Positions 17,169 through 25,114 of a DNA stretch of 64,000 nucleotides are shown here, piece by piece; position 1 is the first letter of the stretch; each line of letters begins with the position of its first letter. A program made the translations under genes and the position numbers. The stretch is from an uncultured Bacteroidia bacterium (GTDB lineage Bacteria > Bacteroidota > Bacteroidia > Bacteroidales > F082), in NCBI GenBank assembly GCA_902799345.1, contig CADBZW010000008.1, positions 1 to 64,000 of the forward strand, given 5' to 3'. The notes under the pieces are model-generated. The model worked only from the letters and a program-made list of their open reading frames with translations. It did no database searches and was not told the origin of the DNA.

Positions 17169-17258
17169 CCGTCATTTCGGACTTGATCCGCAATCTCCTG
17201 AACACAAAGGTTATCCCTATTATTCAGGAGATGGCGGATGTTTCTCCGCCATGACGGT
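17168..17258. repeat. Large imperfect palindrome between asd and ribF
   Basis: Arms 17168-17202 and 17223-17258 (starting ACCGTCAT and ending ATGACGGT) pair over about 35 nt with one indel and enclose 20 nt. The left arm contains GGACTTGATCCGCAATCTCC, a motif I remember from dispersed repeats of many bacteria. It may end asd transcription or punctuate an asd-ribF message. Confidence 0.8.
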
Positions 17259-17290
17259 AAAGACGATAGTTCTTTCTTATTCAAGCATTC

Positions 17291-18226
17291 ATGAAAGTCT
17301 TTAGAAATATCATAGAAGCCCGCAACATTCACAACGCCGTGGTCACCATCGGCACCTTCGATGGCGTACACCTCGGCCACCAGGCCATATTCAACAAAAT
17401 GAAGGAATTGGCGCATGGCATTGGAGGAGAGACTGTTGTGGTCACCTTTGAGCCTCACCCACGTCAGGTGCTCAACATCGACAGCTCCAACCTGCGCTTC
17501 CTTTGCACGCCTGAGGAAAAACTCAAGAAATTCGAGGAGTTCGGCATCGACAACGTGGTGGTCATCAACTTCACCAAGGAATTCTCGCGCACGCCTTCCG
17601 AGGTGTTCATCAAAGACTACATCATCGACAACATCAAGCCTGCCTATATCGTGGTAGGCTACGACCATCACTTCGGGAAGAACCGCATGGGCGACTTCGA
17701 CTTACTCAGCGAGCTGATGCACAAATACAACTTCAAGGTGGAACGTATTGAAGCACAAGACGTGGAAAACATCGCCGTCAGTTCCACGAAGATACGAAAC
17801 GCCCTTGCCACGGGCAACGTGAAAGGCGCCAACCTGCTGTTAGGCTATACCTATTCCATCACTGCCGAAGTCGTGGTGGGCAACAAGATTGGTAGGACCT
17901 TGGGCTTCCCCACCGCCAACCTCGAGCTGCCGAGAGAATACATGCTCATCAGCAACCGAGGCGTGTATGCCTGCCTCGTCGACTACGAAGGCCAGACCTA
18001 CAAGGCCATGGCCAACATAGGGCACCGACCTACCATCGGCGACCGCAGCGAGGACAACCCTATCATCGAGGTAAACCTGTTCGACTTCGACGGCAACCTC
18101 TACGGCAAGAAAATCCACGTGCGTTTCATCGACCGCATCAGAGATGAAGAGAAGTTCGACAGCTTGGATGAGTTGAAAAAACACCTGGAACAAGACCGTG
18201 AGAAAGCAAAGCAAATCCTAGCATGA
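17291..18226 (+). CDS. ribF: Bifunctional riboflavin kinase/FAD synthetase
   Basis: A 311-residue enzyme that phosphorylates riboflavin to FMN and adenylates FMN to FAD. The N-terminal nucleotidyltransferase domain has GTFDGVHLGHQ (21-31) and GYDHHFGK. An SSTKIR motif ends that domain, and the C-terminal flavokinase domain (about 185-305) contains GRTLGFPTANL. Length is standard. The stop overlaps the rlmH start by 4 nt (ATGA), so the pair is one operon. Confidence 0.95.
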   Translation: MKVFRNIIEARNIHNAVVTIGTFDGVHLGHQAIFNKMKELAHGIGGETVVVTFEPHPRQVLNIDSSNLRFLCTPEEKLKKFEEFGIDNVVVINFTKEFSRTPSEVFIKDYIIDNIKPAYIVVGYDHHFGKNRMGDFDLLSELMHKYNFKVERIEAQDVENIAVSSTKIRNALATGNVKGANLLLGYTYSITAEVVVGNKIGRTLGFPTANLELPREYMLISNRGVYACLVDYEGQTYKAMANIGHRPTIGDRSEDNPIIEVNLFDFDGNLYGKKIHVRFIDRIRDEEKFDSLDELKKHLEQDREKAKQILA

Positions 18227-18696
18227 AGATCTTACTTCTAGTCATAGGAAAAACGGATGAGGACTACCTCATCACCGGCATCAAGAAATACGTGGGCCGC
18301 ATCGGGCATTATGCCTCGTTTGAGATGAAGGAGATCCCTGACCCGCGCAACCGCAAGACCCTCAGCGAAGACCAACAAAAGAAGGCCGAGAGTTTCTTGC
18401 TGCTGCAACAGCTGCAACCTGGCGACCAAGTCATCCTTTTGGACGAAAACGGCAAGCAACTTACATCCATACAGTTTGCAGAAAGCCTTGAAAAACAGAT
18501 GGCATCGGGGGCCAAGAGGCTGGTCTTCATCGTGGGCGGACCTTATGGCTTCGCGCAAGAGGTTTACGACCGCGCCAACGCCAAAATATCGCTCTCGCCC
18601 ATGACCTTCAGCCACCAGATGGTACGCTTGATTTTCGTCGAACAGCTCTACCGTGCCTTCACCATCCTGAAAGGCGAACCTTATCATCACCAATAA
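18223..18696 (+). CDS. rlmH: 23S rRNA (pseudouridine1915-N3)-methyltransferase
   Basis: RlmH is a small SPOUT methyltransferase that modifies pseudouridine 1915 in helix 69 of the large subunit. The 157-residue protein has the trefoil-knot SAM site FIVGGPYGF (about 104-112) and a C-terminal HQMVRLIFVEQLYRA segment, both characteristic. It overlaps ribF by 4 nt. Cytoplasmic. Confidence 0.95.
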   Translation: MKILLLVIGKTDEDYLITGIKKYVGRIGHYASFEMKEIPDPRNRKTLSEDQQKKAESFLLLQQLQPGDQVILLDENGKQLTSIQFAESLEKQMASGAKRLVFIVGGPYGFAQEVYDRANAKISLSPMTFSHQMVRLIFVEQLYRAFTILKGEPYHHQ

Positions 18697-18737
18697 TAAA
18701 TCCGACCATTCTTCGTTCATTCCAAAAACAGAAAAAT

Positions 18738-19568
18738 ATGAAAACAATTAAATCCATCCTCATTCTTTGCGTGGCGCTTTGTTTCGTCACTTCGTGCAAA
18801 AAAGTCGACATGACGCTGGTGCAAAAAACCGTTTTCGAAAACGCCAGCATCACCCAAATCAAAGCCAGCGACGCCTGGCATGTGACCGTGATTGCCGACA
18901 CCAGCACTTACGTTGAATTGGATTATTCCGCCTATCTTGAGGAAAGCCTTAGAGTGCAGATGGAAGGCAACGAACTCCAAATCGGCTTCAAGGACCATAC
19001 CTATCCCGTCATCGGCTCCGCCTATCGCGCCACCGTACATGTCGCGCGCATTGAAATAATTGAGGCAGACGATGCCGCAAAAGTACAATGCGATGGTGAG
19101 TTTACAGGCAGCAACCTCGACATTAAGCTCAGCGATGCCGCACAATGCAATAATTTGGTCTTTACGGGCCAAACATGCGACATCAAGATGGAAGACGCCT
19201 CTGTGTTTACTGGCTTCCAGTTTGATGGAAGCTCATGTAAGGCCGAATTGACAGACGCCTCTCAATTCAACGGCGTGATTAAGGTCACCGAGCAGCTTGA
19301 CGTTGATTTGGACGACGCCTCGCGCTTCGTCAACAAAGGTGGTGAGACCGCCTTGGCCAACATCAAAGTGCGTGATGCCAGCCGCTTGAACATCGTGGAG
19401 ACTTTAGTCAACGAGATGCACGTCGAGATTACCGACGGCTCCGAAGCCACGGTGTGGGTCGACGGCCTTTTGGAAGGCTGGGTGAGAGACGCTTCAACTT
19501 TGTATTATAAAGGCCATCCGCAGATGCAAGTCGACTGCAGCGACGGTTCTTTCCTCAGACCCATCTGA
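18738..19568 (+). CDS. DUF2807 lipoprotein (putative auto-transporter adhesin, head GIN fold)
   Basis: A 276-residue lipoprotein (CFVTSC, Cys20). The body is a run of short strands with regularly spaced D-A/D-(A/S) turns (for example LSDAAQ, MEDASV, LTDASQ, LDDASR, VRDASR), which builds the right-handed beta helix of DUF2807. Function is not established; members are surface-exposed and have been called adhesin-like. It is 41 nt downstream of rlmH, possibly in the same transcript. Confidence 0.88.
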   Translation: MKTIKSILILCVALCFVTSCKKVDMTLVQKTVFENASITQIKASDAWHVTVIADTSTYVELDYSAYLEESLRVQMEGNELQIGFKDHTYPVIGSAYRATVHVARIEIIEADDAAKVQCDGEFTGSNLDIKLSDAAQCNNLVFTGQTCDIKMEDASVFTGFQFDGSSCKAELTDASQFNGVIKVTEQLDVDLDDASRFVNKGGETALANIKVRDASRLNIVETLVNEMHVEITDGSEATVWVDGLLEGWVRDASTLYYKGHPQMQVDCSDGSFLRPI

Positions 19569-19627
19569 TTTTGGCCTGAATTTTGCTATTTTCATCCCTT
19601 GTTGCGCCGTAGCAACTGAATTATTAC

Positions 19628-19635
19628 TAATTTTG
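19628..19635 (+). promoter_or_regulatory. -7 promoter box for the DUF4468-mevalonate operon
   Basis: TAATTTTG matches TAnnTTTG and lies 17 nt before the ATG at 19653. It is the likely start of the operon running to the mevalonate kinase. Confidence 0.55.
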
Positions 19636-19652
19636 TCAAAAATTTAATCACA

Positions 19653-20189
19653 ATGAAGAGATTCACCCTGTTACTTGTCGCCGTCTTGTTTGCGACGGCC
19701 ACCTTTGCCCAAAACGAAGACCAATCCAAACTGCCCATCGACCCAAAGACGGAACAGATCACCTTCCGTAAGGTCATCCAAACCGTTGGCTCTGAAGAAG
19801 AGGTGTACAACCGCATCTACAGCCAGTTCATGAACTCCTACTACAAGAGTCCTTCGACCATCCTTCAGCAAAACGATGGTCGCACCATGAAAGGCAAGCA
19901 TCAGTTCCAACTCGACAACGGCGATGCCGTGAAGTCGAAATGGCCCTGGGTCACCTACTATTTCACCATCGAGGTGCGTCCCGGCCGTGTGCGCTACACG
20001 CTCACCGACTTCATGCAGAAGACCCAAAGCACCCACCCCTGCGAGGAATGGATGAACAAGGAAGACCCGTTGTACAATCCTATCTGGGACAGGTATCTGA
20101 ACCAAATCGCTGCCTTTGCAGAGGACTGGGGACAACAGTTTGAAAAGAGCCTCGTCCCCGAAAAGGTCTTTGAAGAGGAAGAATGGTAA
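19653..20189 (+). CDS. DUF4468-like exported protein
   Basis: A 178-residue protein with signal peptide (MKRFTLLLVAVLFATATFAQ). The body fits DUF4468 (a TBP-like fold common in Bacteroidota), with strands around YYFTIEVRPGRVRYTLTDF and a helical C-terminus. Function is unknown. It ends 7 nt before mvaA, so it heads the mevalonate operon, which is odd for an exported protein and may reflect only shared transcription. Confidence 0.8.
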   Translation: MKRFTLLLVAVLFATATFAQNEDQSKLPIDPKTEQITFRKVIQTVGSEEEVYNRIYSQFMNSYYKSPSTILQQNDGRTMKGKHQFQLDNGDAVKSKWPWVTYYFTIEVRPGRVRYTLTDFMQKTQSTHPCEEWMNKEDPLYNPIWDRYLNQIAAFAEDWGQQFEKSLVPEKVFEEEEW

Positions 20190-20196
20190 ACAGGCT

Positions 20197-21522
20197 ATGG
20201 CCACTCGCGAACGCATAAAAAAAGGCTTTTCGAAACTTCTCAAGGAAGAGAAGCTGAAACTCATTGCCAACTATTTCGAGAATCCAGGTGAGGTCATCAA
20301 CCTGCTGAAAAGCTATTGGCATCCCGACTCGAAGCAGCAGCAATTGTTTGACGAGTTCAGCGAGAACACCATCACCAACTTCTATATCCCTTACGGCATC
20401 TCACCCAACGTAACCATCAACGGCAAGGACTACATCGTGCCGATGGTCATCGAAGAAAGCTCCGTGGTGGCGGCGGCTTCAGCGGCGGCCAAATTCTGGG
20501 GCGAACGTGGCGGCTTCCATGCCGAAGTCATTGATGTTCGTAAGGTCGGACAGGTGCATTTCGGCTGGGGCGGCGACAAGGGAAAACTCCTTGAACTGTT
20601 CCCCGAAATCGAGAAGCGACTGCTGGCCGACACGGATGCCATGACCGAAAAGATGCGCAAGCGCGGCGGAGGCATCCTTGGGATGCGACTCATCGACTAT
20701 AGCACACAAATCCCTGACTATTACCAAATTCGTGTGGAGTTCAACACGGGCGACGCCATGGGTGCCAATTTCATCAACTCGGCTTTGGAGCAATTTGGCC
20801 ACAGTCTGCAGGACTTCTTCGCCGAACGCAACGACTTACACGAAGAGCTCCGCAAGGTGGAAATCATCATGACCATCCTATCGAACAACACGCCCGACTG
20901 TCGCGTGAAGGTATGGGTGGAGTGTCCTGTAGAGCAGTTGGATGGCATCGACGAACACCTCTCGGGTGCCGAATACGCCAAGAAATTCAAGAAGGCTGTC
21001 GACATCGCACATATCGACGTCGACCGCGCCACGACGCACAACAAGGGCATCTACAACGGCATTGATGCCGTGGTCATCGCTACGGGCAACGATTTCCGCG
21101 CTGTGGAAGCGGCGGGACACACCTTCGCCTCGCGCAATGGAAGATATGAGAGCCTTTCGAACGTGACCCTTGAAAACGGCATCTTCCACTTCGAATTAGA
21201 GGTGCCGATGGCCTTGGGTACCGTGGGCGGACTGACGAGCCTACACCCATTGGCTAAAAAGACCCTTGAACTTTTGGGCAATCCCACTGCCAAAGAGCTG
21301 ATGATGATTGCCGCTACGATGGGTTTGGCCAACAACTTCTCCGCCGTGCGTTCGCTGACCACCAAGGGCATCCAAGCCGGTCACATGAAGATGCACCTCA
21401 ACAACATCCTTAACCAGCTGAATGCCAACGAAGAAGACAAGAAAAAGGCGAGGGAGTATTTCAAGGACAAGACGGTGTCGTTTGCAGGTGTTGAACAATA
21501 CCTTGATTCCTTGAAAAAATGA
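20197..21522 (+). CDS. mvaA: Hydroxymethylglutaryl-CoA reductase, class II
   Basis: A 441-residue enzyme interconverting HMG-CoA and mevalonate. Catalytic residues of the class II family are visible: the glutamate in VIEESSV (86-87), Lys283 (HNKGI), Asp299 (ATGNDFRA) and His396 (AGHMKMH). NTGDAMGAN (183-191) is the substrate and cofactor segment. Longer N-terminal readings overlap the previous gene, so ATG 20197 is used. Next to mvaD and a mevalonate kinase it almost certainly works in the biosynthetic direction, feeding isoprenoid synthesis. Confidence 0.95.
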   Translation: MATRERIKKGFSKLLKEEKLKLIANYFENPGEVINLLKSYWHPDSKQQQLFDEFSENTITNFYIPYGISPNVTINGKDYIVPMVIEESSVVAAASAAAKFWGERGGFHAEVIDVRKVGQVHFGWGGDKGKLLELFPEIEKRLLADTDAMTEKMRKRGGGILGMRLIDYSTQIPDYYQIRVEFNTGDAMGANFINSALEQFGHSLQDFFAERNDLHEELRKVEIIMTILSNNTPDCRVKVWVECPVEQLDGIDEHLSGAEYAKKFKKAVDIAHIDVDRATTHNKGIYNGIDAVVIATGNDFRAVEAAGHTFASRNGRYESLSNVTLENGIFHFELEVPMALGTVGGLTSLHPLAKKTLELLGNPTAKELMMIAATMGLANNFSAVRSLTTKGIQAGHMKMHLNNILNQLNANEEDKKKAREYFKDKTVSFAGVEQYLDSLKK

Positions 21523-22451
21523 GCCAATTCCAAGCCCACGGAAAATTCCTATTGACAGGTGAGTACCTAGTTTTAAAAGGTGCTTTGGCATTGGCAATAC
21601 CGTTGAAACTGGGGCAGACATTGTCGGTAGAGACGTGCCATGGCGCGTCTCTACAATGGGATGCCCACCAACCCGATGGCCCTTGGTTTTCCGTCACATT
21701 GAACCCTGAAAACCTCGAAATCATCAATTCTGACGATCAACCCAAAGCCGAGAAACTGACACAGATTCTAAAGGCTATAAAACAACTGAATCCCACTGCG
21801 TTTAAAGACGGCTTGCATTTTGAAACCCGTTTGGACTTCGACCCAAACTGGGGCCTCGGTAGCAGCTCCACCTTGATTGCCAACCTCGCACGATGGGCCA
21901 ACGTGAATCCTTACGAATTGCTTAAACTGACTTTCGGCGGCTCAGGCTACGATATCGCATGTGCCACGGCTGAAGGGCCAATTTATTATCAAGTAAAAGC
22001 TAAGGTCCCTGAGCCCGTCGAAGGGCCGATTCCCTTGGTTGAACCTATAGATTTCAACCCGTCTTTTGCCGACCACCTCTTTTTCATCTATCAAGGTCAA
22101 AAACAAAGCTCATCCAAAGAAATCAAGGCGTTTTTAGCCAAAGCAAATCCTGTTGATTTACAAAAAGATATTGAGGCCGTTTCGGAAATCAGTCGGGCTG
22201 TGCCGAAATGCGAGACTTTGGATGAATTCGCTATGCTTATGCAATGCCACGAGCGCATCATCTCCCGTTGTATCGGACAAGAGCCAGTGCAAAAGCGTTT
22301 CCCCGACTTCGAGGGCGTCTTGAAGTCCTTGGGGGCTTGGGGCGGTGACTTCATTCTTGCAGCAACGGAATGGCCTGAAAGTCAAGTGAAAGAATACTTC
22401 AAGGGGAAAGAACTGGACGTGGTTTTTGGATACAAGGAGATGTTGATATAA
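21519..22451 (+). CDS. GYDIA-family GHMP kinase
   Basis: A 310-residue sugar/mevalonate-kinase-superfamily protein. The N-terminal GKFLLTGEYLVL strand, the ATP loop WGLGSSSTL (111-119) and GGSGYDIA (140-147), which names the family, are present. In a mevalonate operon lacking an obvious phosphomevalonate kinase, it is a candidate for that step or for mevalonate phosphorylation; this is inference. Two repeat-derived inserts are read in frame: residues 37-46 come from a GTAGAGACG palindrome, and 162-170 (KVPEPVEGP) from a GGTCCCTGAGCC repeat. It overlaps mvaA by 4 nt. Confidence 0.88.
   Translation: MSQFQAHGKFLLTGEYLVLKGALALAIPLKLGQTLSVETCHGASLQWDAHQPDGPWFSVTLNPENLEIINSDDQPKAEKLTQILKAIKQLNPTAFKDGLHFETRLDFDPNWGLGSSSTLIANLARWANVNPYELLKLTFGGSGYDIACATAEGPIYYQVKAKVPEPVEGPIPLVEPIDFNPSFADHLFFIYQGQKQSSSKEIKAFLAKANPVDLQKDIEAVSEISRAVPKCETLDEFAMLMQCHERIISRCIGQEPVQKRFPDFEGVLKSLGAWGGDFILAATEWPESQVKEYFKGKELDVVFGYKEMLI
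21627..21654. repeat. GTAGAGACG-family palindrome, copy 2, inside a coding region
   Basis: A 28-nt palindrome with arms GTAGAGACG and CGTCTCTAC and centre TGCCATGGCG. It is translated in frame as residues 37-46 of the GYDIA kinase and causes no frameshift. Confidence 0.88.
22004..22027. repeat. GGTCCCTGAGCC repeat inside the GYDIA kinase
   Basis: A 24-nt unit beginning GGTCCCTGAGCC and ending GTCGAAGGGCC, encoding VPEPVEGP in frame. I recognise this peptide and its DNA as a widely dispersed bacterial repeat. The reverse-orientation copy is at 22917. Confidence 0.85.
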
Positions 22452-22461
22452 AGAGTTTTCC

Positions 22462-22469
22462 TATCTTCG
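22462..22469 (+). promoter_or_regulatory. Possible internal promoter before mvaD
   Basis: TATCTTCG differs from TAnnTTTG at one position and lies in the 36-nt gap between the GYDIA kinase and mvaD, 18 nt before the ATG. Confidence 0.35.
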
Positions 22470-22487
22470 CAGCATAAAACATCGAAC

Positions 22488-23597
22488 ATGGAAAAGATTT
22501 GGTTGAATGAAGCCTTCAAAGGCGAGGTGCCTAACGACTTTCACGGTAAAGTGGGCTGGGCAAGTCCATCCAACATCGCTTTGGTAAAATATTGGGGCAA
22601 GAAAGGCAAACAACTTCCTCAAAATCCGTCGATTAGCTTCACCTTGTCGGAATGTCGCTCCGAGACATTTATCGAGTTTGAAAAAGCAGAAAAATTTGGT
22701 TTCCACTTCTTCTTTGAAGGCAAGGAGAATCCCGCTTTTGGAGCGAAAATCGAGAAGTTTCTGCTTGACAATCAGGTGTTTTTCCCATTTGTCAACCAAC
22801 TGAATCTGAAAGTTAAGAGCCGCAACACCTTCCCGCATTCCTCGGGTATTGCTTCCTCGGCTTCGTCGATGAGCGCGTTTGTGATGGGCTTGATGGAAAT
22901 TGAATCCTTATTAACCGGCCCTTCGACTCCTTCGACAAACTCAGGAACCGAGGGCTCAGGGACCTTAGATTTATGCAAAGCTTCCTACTTCTCTCGTTTG
23001 GCCTCGGGCAGTGCGGCACGCTCAGTATTTACGAAAATGGCGCTTTGGGGCAAAACGGAGGCTTACGAAGGCAGTTCCGACGAATATGCCGTTTCGTTGG
23101 CCGATGACATCCATCCCGTTTTCAAGACTTATCACGACAGCATTTTGATTGTCAGCGGTGAGACCAAATCCGTTTCCAGTCGGGCCGGTCATGCCTTGAT
23201 GGAAGGCAACCCATACGCTCCTGCGCGCTACGCACAAGCCAACGAAAACATCAAGAACTTGCTTTTGGCCTTGAAATCAGGCGATTTGGACACCTTTATT
23301 AATATAACCGAGAGCGAAGCCTTGCAACTTCATGCCTTGATGATGTGCTCCAATCCGTCTTTCATCTTGATGAAACCCAATACTTTGAACCTTATTAATG
23401 AGATTAGGGAATTCCGTGAAGAAACCAAGATCCCGCTTTGTTTCACTTTGGATGCGGGCCCGAATGTGCATCTGCTCTATCCAGAACAGGAAGCGGATAA
23501 GGTAGAGTATTACATCAAAAATGTCTTGGCGGATTATTGCGACAGAGAACGTTGGATTGCCGACCATGTAGGCGACGGACCGAAAAAACTACTGTGA
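22488..23597 (+). CDS. mvaD: Diphosphomevalonate decarboxylase
   Basis: A 369-residue GHMP-superfamily enzyme that decarboxylates mevalonate 5-diphosphate to isopentenyl diphosphate. Diagnostic features are SNIALVKYWGKK near residue 27, NPSISFTLS, the ATP loop SSGIASSASSMSA (about 118-130), and FSRLASGSAARS after the insert. Residues 144-159 are encoded by a nested DNA repeat (22917-22964) that adds a Gly/Ser/Thr-rich loop. Its stop overlaps the next gene's ATG. Confidence 0.94.
   Translation: MEKIWLNEAFKGEVPNDFHGKVGWASPSNIALVKYWGKKGKQLPQNPSISFTLSECRSETFIEFEKAEKFGFHFFFEGKENPAFGAKIEKFLLDNQVFFPFVNQLNLKVKSRNTFPHSSGIASSASSMSAFVMGLMEIESLLTGPSTPSTNSGTEGSGTLDLCKASYFSRLASGSAARSVFTKMALWGKTEAYEGSSDEYAVSLADDIHPVFKTYHDSILIVSGETKSVSSRAGHALMEGNPYAPARYAQANENIKNLLLALKSGDLDTFINITESEALQLHALMMCSNPSFILMKPNTLNLINEIREFREETKIPLCFTLDAGPNVHLLYPEQEADKVEYYIKNVLADYCDRERWIADHVGDGPKKLL
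22917..22964. repeat. Nested repeat inside mvaD
   Basis: A 48-nt insert, exactly 16 codons in frame. The outer 11 nt (GGCCCTTCGAC) and 13 nt (GGGCTCAGGGACC) together rebuild the 24-nt repeat seen at 22004 in reverse orientation. The 24 nt between them (22928-22951, beginning TCCTTCGACAAACTCAGG) is a second, diverged unit of the same kind. Confidence 0.85.
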
Positions 23598-24580
23598 TGA
23601 GAGACCGTTACTATAGCAAAGTCATCCTTTTCGGCGAGTATTCGATGATTTTCGACGCCACCGCCTTGATGATACCGCTGAAGCGTTTTTCGGCGCAATG
23701 GCAGTTGCCGCTCAGTTTTAACCGAGCCGCCTCGCTACCCTCCAACCAAAGCTTGAAGCGATTTTGCCAATACCTTTCAGAAAACGAAGCACTGTCAAGC
23801 CTCTTTGACTTACAAACTTTAAGAAAGGATTTGGACGAGTGCCTTTTCCTTGCTTCCTATGTGCCATCGGGCTATGGCCTAGGCAGTTCGGGGACTTTGG
23901 TGGCCGCCGTTTATGACCGTTACGCTATTCAAAAAACCGATGACTACCTGCAACTGAAAACCCTTTTCGGCAAAATGGAGAGCCACTTCCACGGCAGTAG
24001 TTCCGGCATCGACCCTTTACAATGCTATTTGGGTAAACCATTCAAAATCACGCCCCAAGGAGTACAAATCCTTCCCGATGATTTCCTCAAAAATGACATC
24101 CACATTTGCTTGATTGACACAAAGATAAAGAGCAACACCAAGCCTTTGGTCAACCATTTCAAGGCGCAACGCGAGGATCCCGAGTTTTTGAGCCGTTTCC
24201 AATCGGAGTATGTGCCCTGCGTGACCTCTTGCATCAATTCGATGATTGAAGGTGATAAAGAATTGTTTTTCAAATCGTTGAAGCAACTTACCAAGGGCCA
24301 ATTGGAATTCCTCCGCCCGATGATTACGGATAATACCTTGGATTTGTTTACCACCGATTATGACTTCAACTTTGGCGTAAAGATTTCTGGCTCTGGTGGC
24401 GGCGGTTATGTGTTGGGTTTCACTGACGATGTTACCAAAGCCAATGAGCTGCTAAGCCTCTCATGTCATTTCGAGACTTTTGACGGCATAGATACACTCC
24501 CTCGTTCCTCGGTCGGTATGACATGCAATCAAAAGGCGAAGAAATCTATGAGAGGCGGTTTTGATGTTATTTGGCTCTAA
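23597..24580 (+). CDS. Mevalonate kinase-like GHMP kinase
   Basis: A 327-residue kinase with N-terminal SKVILFGEYSMIFD, ATP loop GYGLGSSGT (92-100), the SSGIDP segment after a conserved His, and a C-terminal KISGSGGGGYVLGF motif. Together with mvaA and mvaD it completes most of the mevalonate route. Residues about 299-310 (from DTLPRSSVG) derive from another dispersed repeat just before the C-terminal GFDVIWL strand. ATG at 23597 overlaps the mvaD stop by 1 nt; longer readings run inside mvaD. Confidence 0.9.
   Translation: MRDRYYSKVILFGEYSMIFDATALMIPLKRFSAQWQLPLSFNRAASLPSNQSLKRFCQYLSENEALSSLFDLQTLRKDLDECLFLASYVPSGYGLGSSGTLVAAVYDRYAIQKTDDYLQLKTLFGKMESHFHGSSSGIDPLQCYLGKPFKITPQGVQILPDDFLKNDIHICLIDTKIKSNTKPLVNHFKAQREDPEFLSRFQSEYVPCVTSCINSMIEGDKELFFKSLKQLTKGQLEFLRPMITDNTLDLFTTDYDFNFGVKISGSGGGGYVLGFTDDVTKANELLSLSCHFETFDGIDTLPRSSVGMTCNQKAKKSMRGGFDVIWL
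24491..24526. repeat. CTCCCTCGTTCCTCGGTCGG repeat-like insert in the mevalonate kinase
   Basis: The stretch from CACTCCCTCG through GGTATGACATG looks like a dispersed repeat; its end (GGTATGACATG) resembles the GGAATGACAT end of the repeats at 8682, 36537 and 46519. No second full copy is in the window, so assignment is from memory and partial similarity. Confidence 0.5.
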
Positions 24581-24585
24581 ATTGC

Positions 24586-24593
24586 TATTTTTG
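24586..24593 (+). promoter_or_regulatory. -7 promoter box for gtrA
   Basis: TATTTTTG ends 8 nt before the ATG at 24602, so the transcript would have almost no leader. Confidence 0.65.
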
Positions 24594-24601
24594 CGCCCCG
24601 A

Positions 24602-25114
24602 ATGTCAACCCTTAAAAACATAGAATCCTGGATTGAACGTACTTTGACCACGGTCATCGACTTTTTCTATCCGCCTTTCCGCAAGTTTCTGAGCCTTGAG
24701 CTGTTCCGCTATGCGGCCTGCGGCGGTTTGAACCTTGTTTTGGAATGGGTGCTGTACTATGTTTTTTACCATTTCGTCTTCCACAAGCAGGTCTTCGACC
24801 TCGGCTTCATTGCCTTCACGCCCCATATCGCGGCCTTCGTGTTCAAGTTCCCCATCACCTTCCTGACGGGTTTTTGGATGGCGAGACACATCAGTTTCTC
24901 GGGGTCTACTTTGCGCGGTAGGACACAGATTGTCAGGTATTTCCTCGTCACCGTGGGCAATATCCTCATCAACTACTTCGGCCTGAAGCTCTTTGTCGAA
25001 GTGTTCCAATGGTGGCCGACCATTTCCTACGTCATCATCTCCGTCATCTGCGTGACGTTCAGCTATTTGACGAATAAGTTTTATTCGTTCAAGAAAGAAA
25101 AAAAGGCAGAATAA
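24602..25114 (+). CDS. GtrA family membrane protein
   Basis: A 170-residue protein with four predicted membrane helices (about 36-58, 68-92, 110-135 and 142-163), a basic C-terminus and the FxxxxxxSF-type ends typical of GtrA. GtrA-like proteins are thought to help flip polyprenyl-linked sugars for cell-surface glycan decoration. It is downstream of the mevalonate operon, which supplies the polyprenyl precursors, but has its own promoter. Its stop codon directly abuts the stop of the convergent recG, with no spacer. Confidence 0.88.
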   Translation: MSTLKNIESWIERTLTTVIDFFYPPFRKFLSLELFRYAACGGLNLVLEWVLYYVFYHFVFHKQVFDLGFIAFTPHIAAFVFKFPITFLTGFWMARHISFSGSTLRGRTQIVRYFLVTVGNILINYFGLKLFVEVFQWWPTISYVIISVICVTFSYLTNKFYSFKKEKKAE

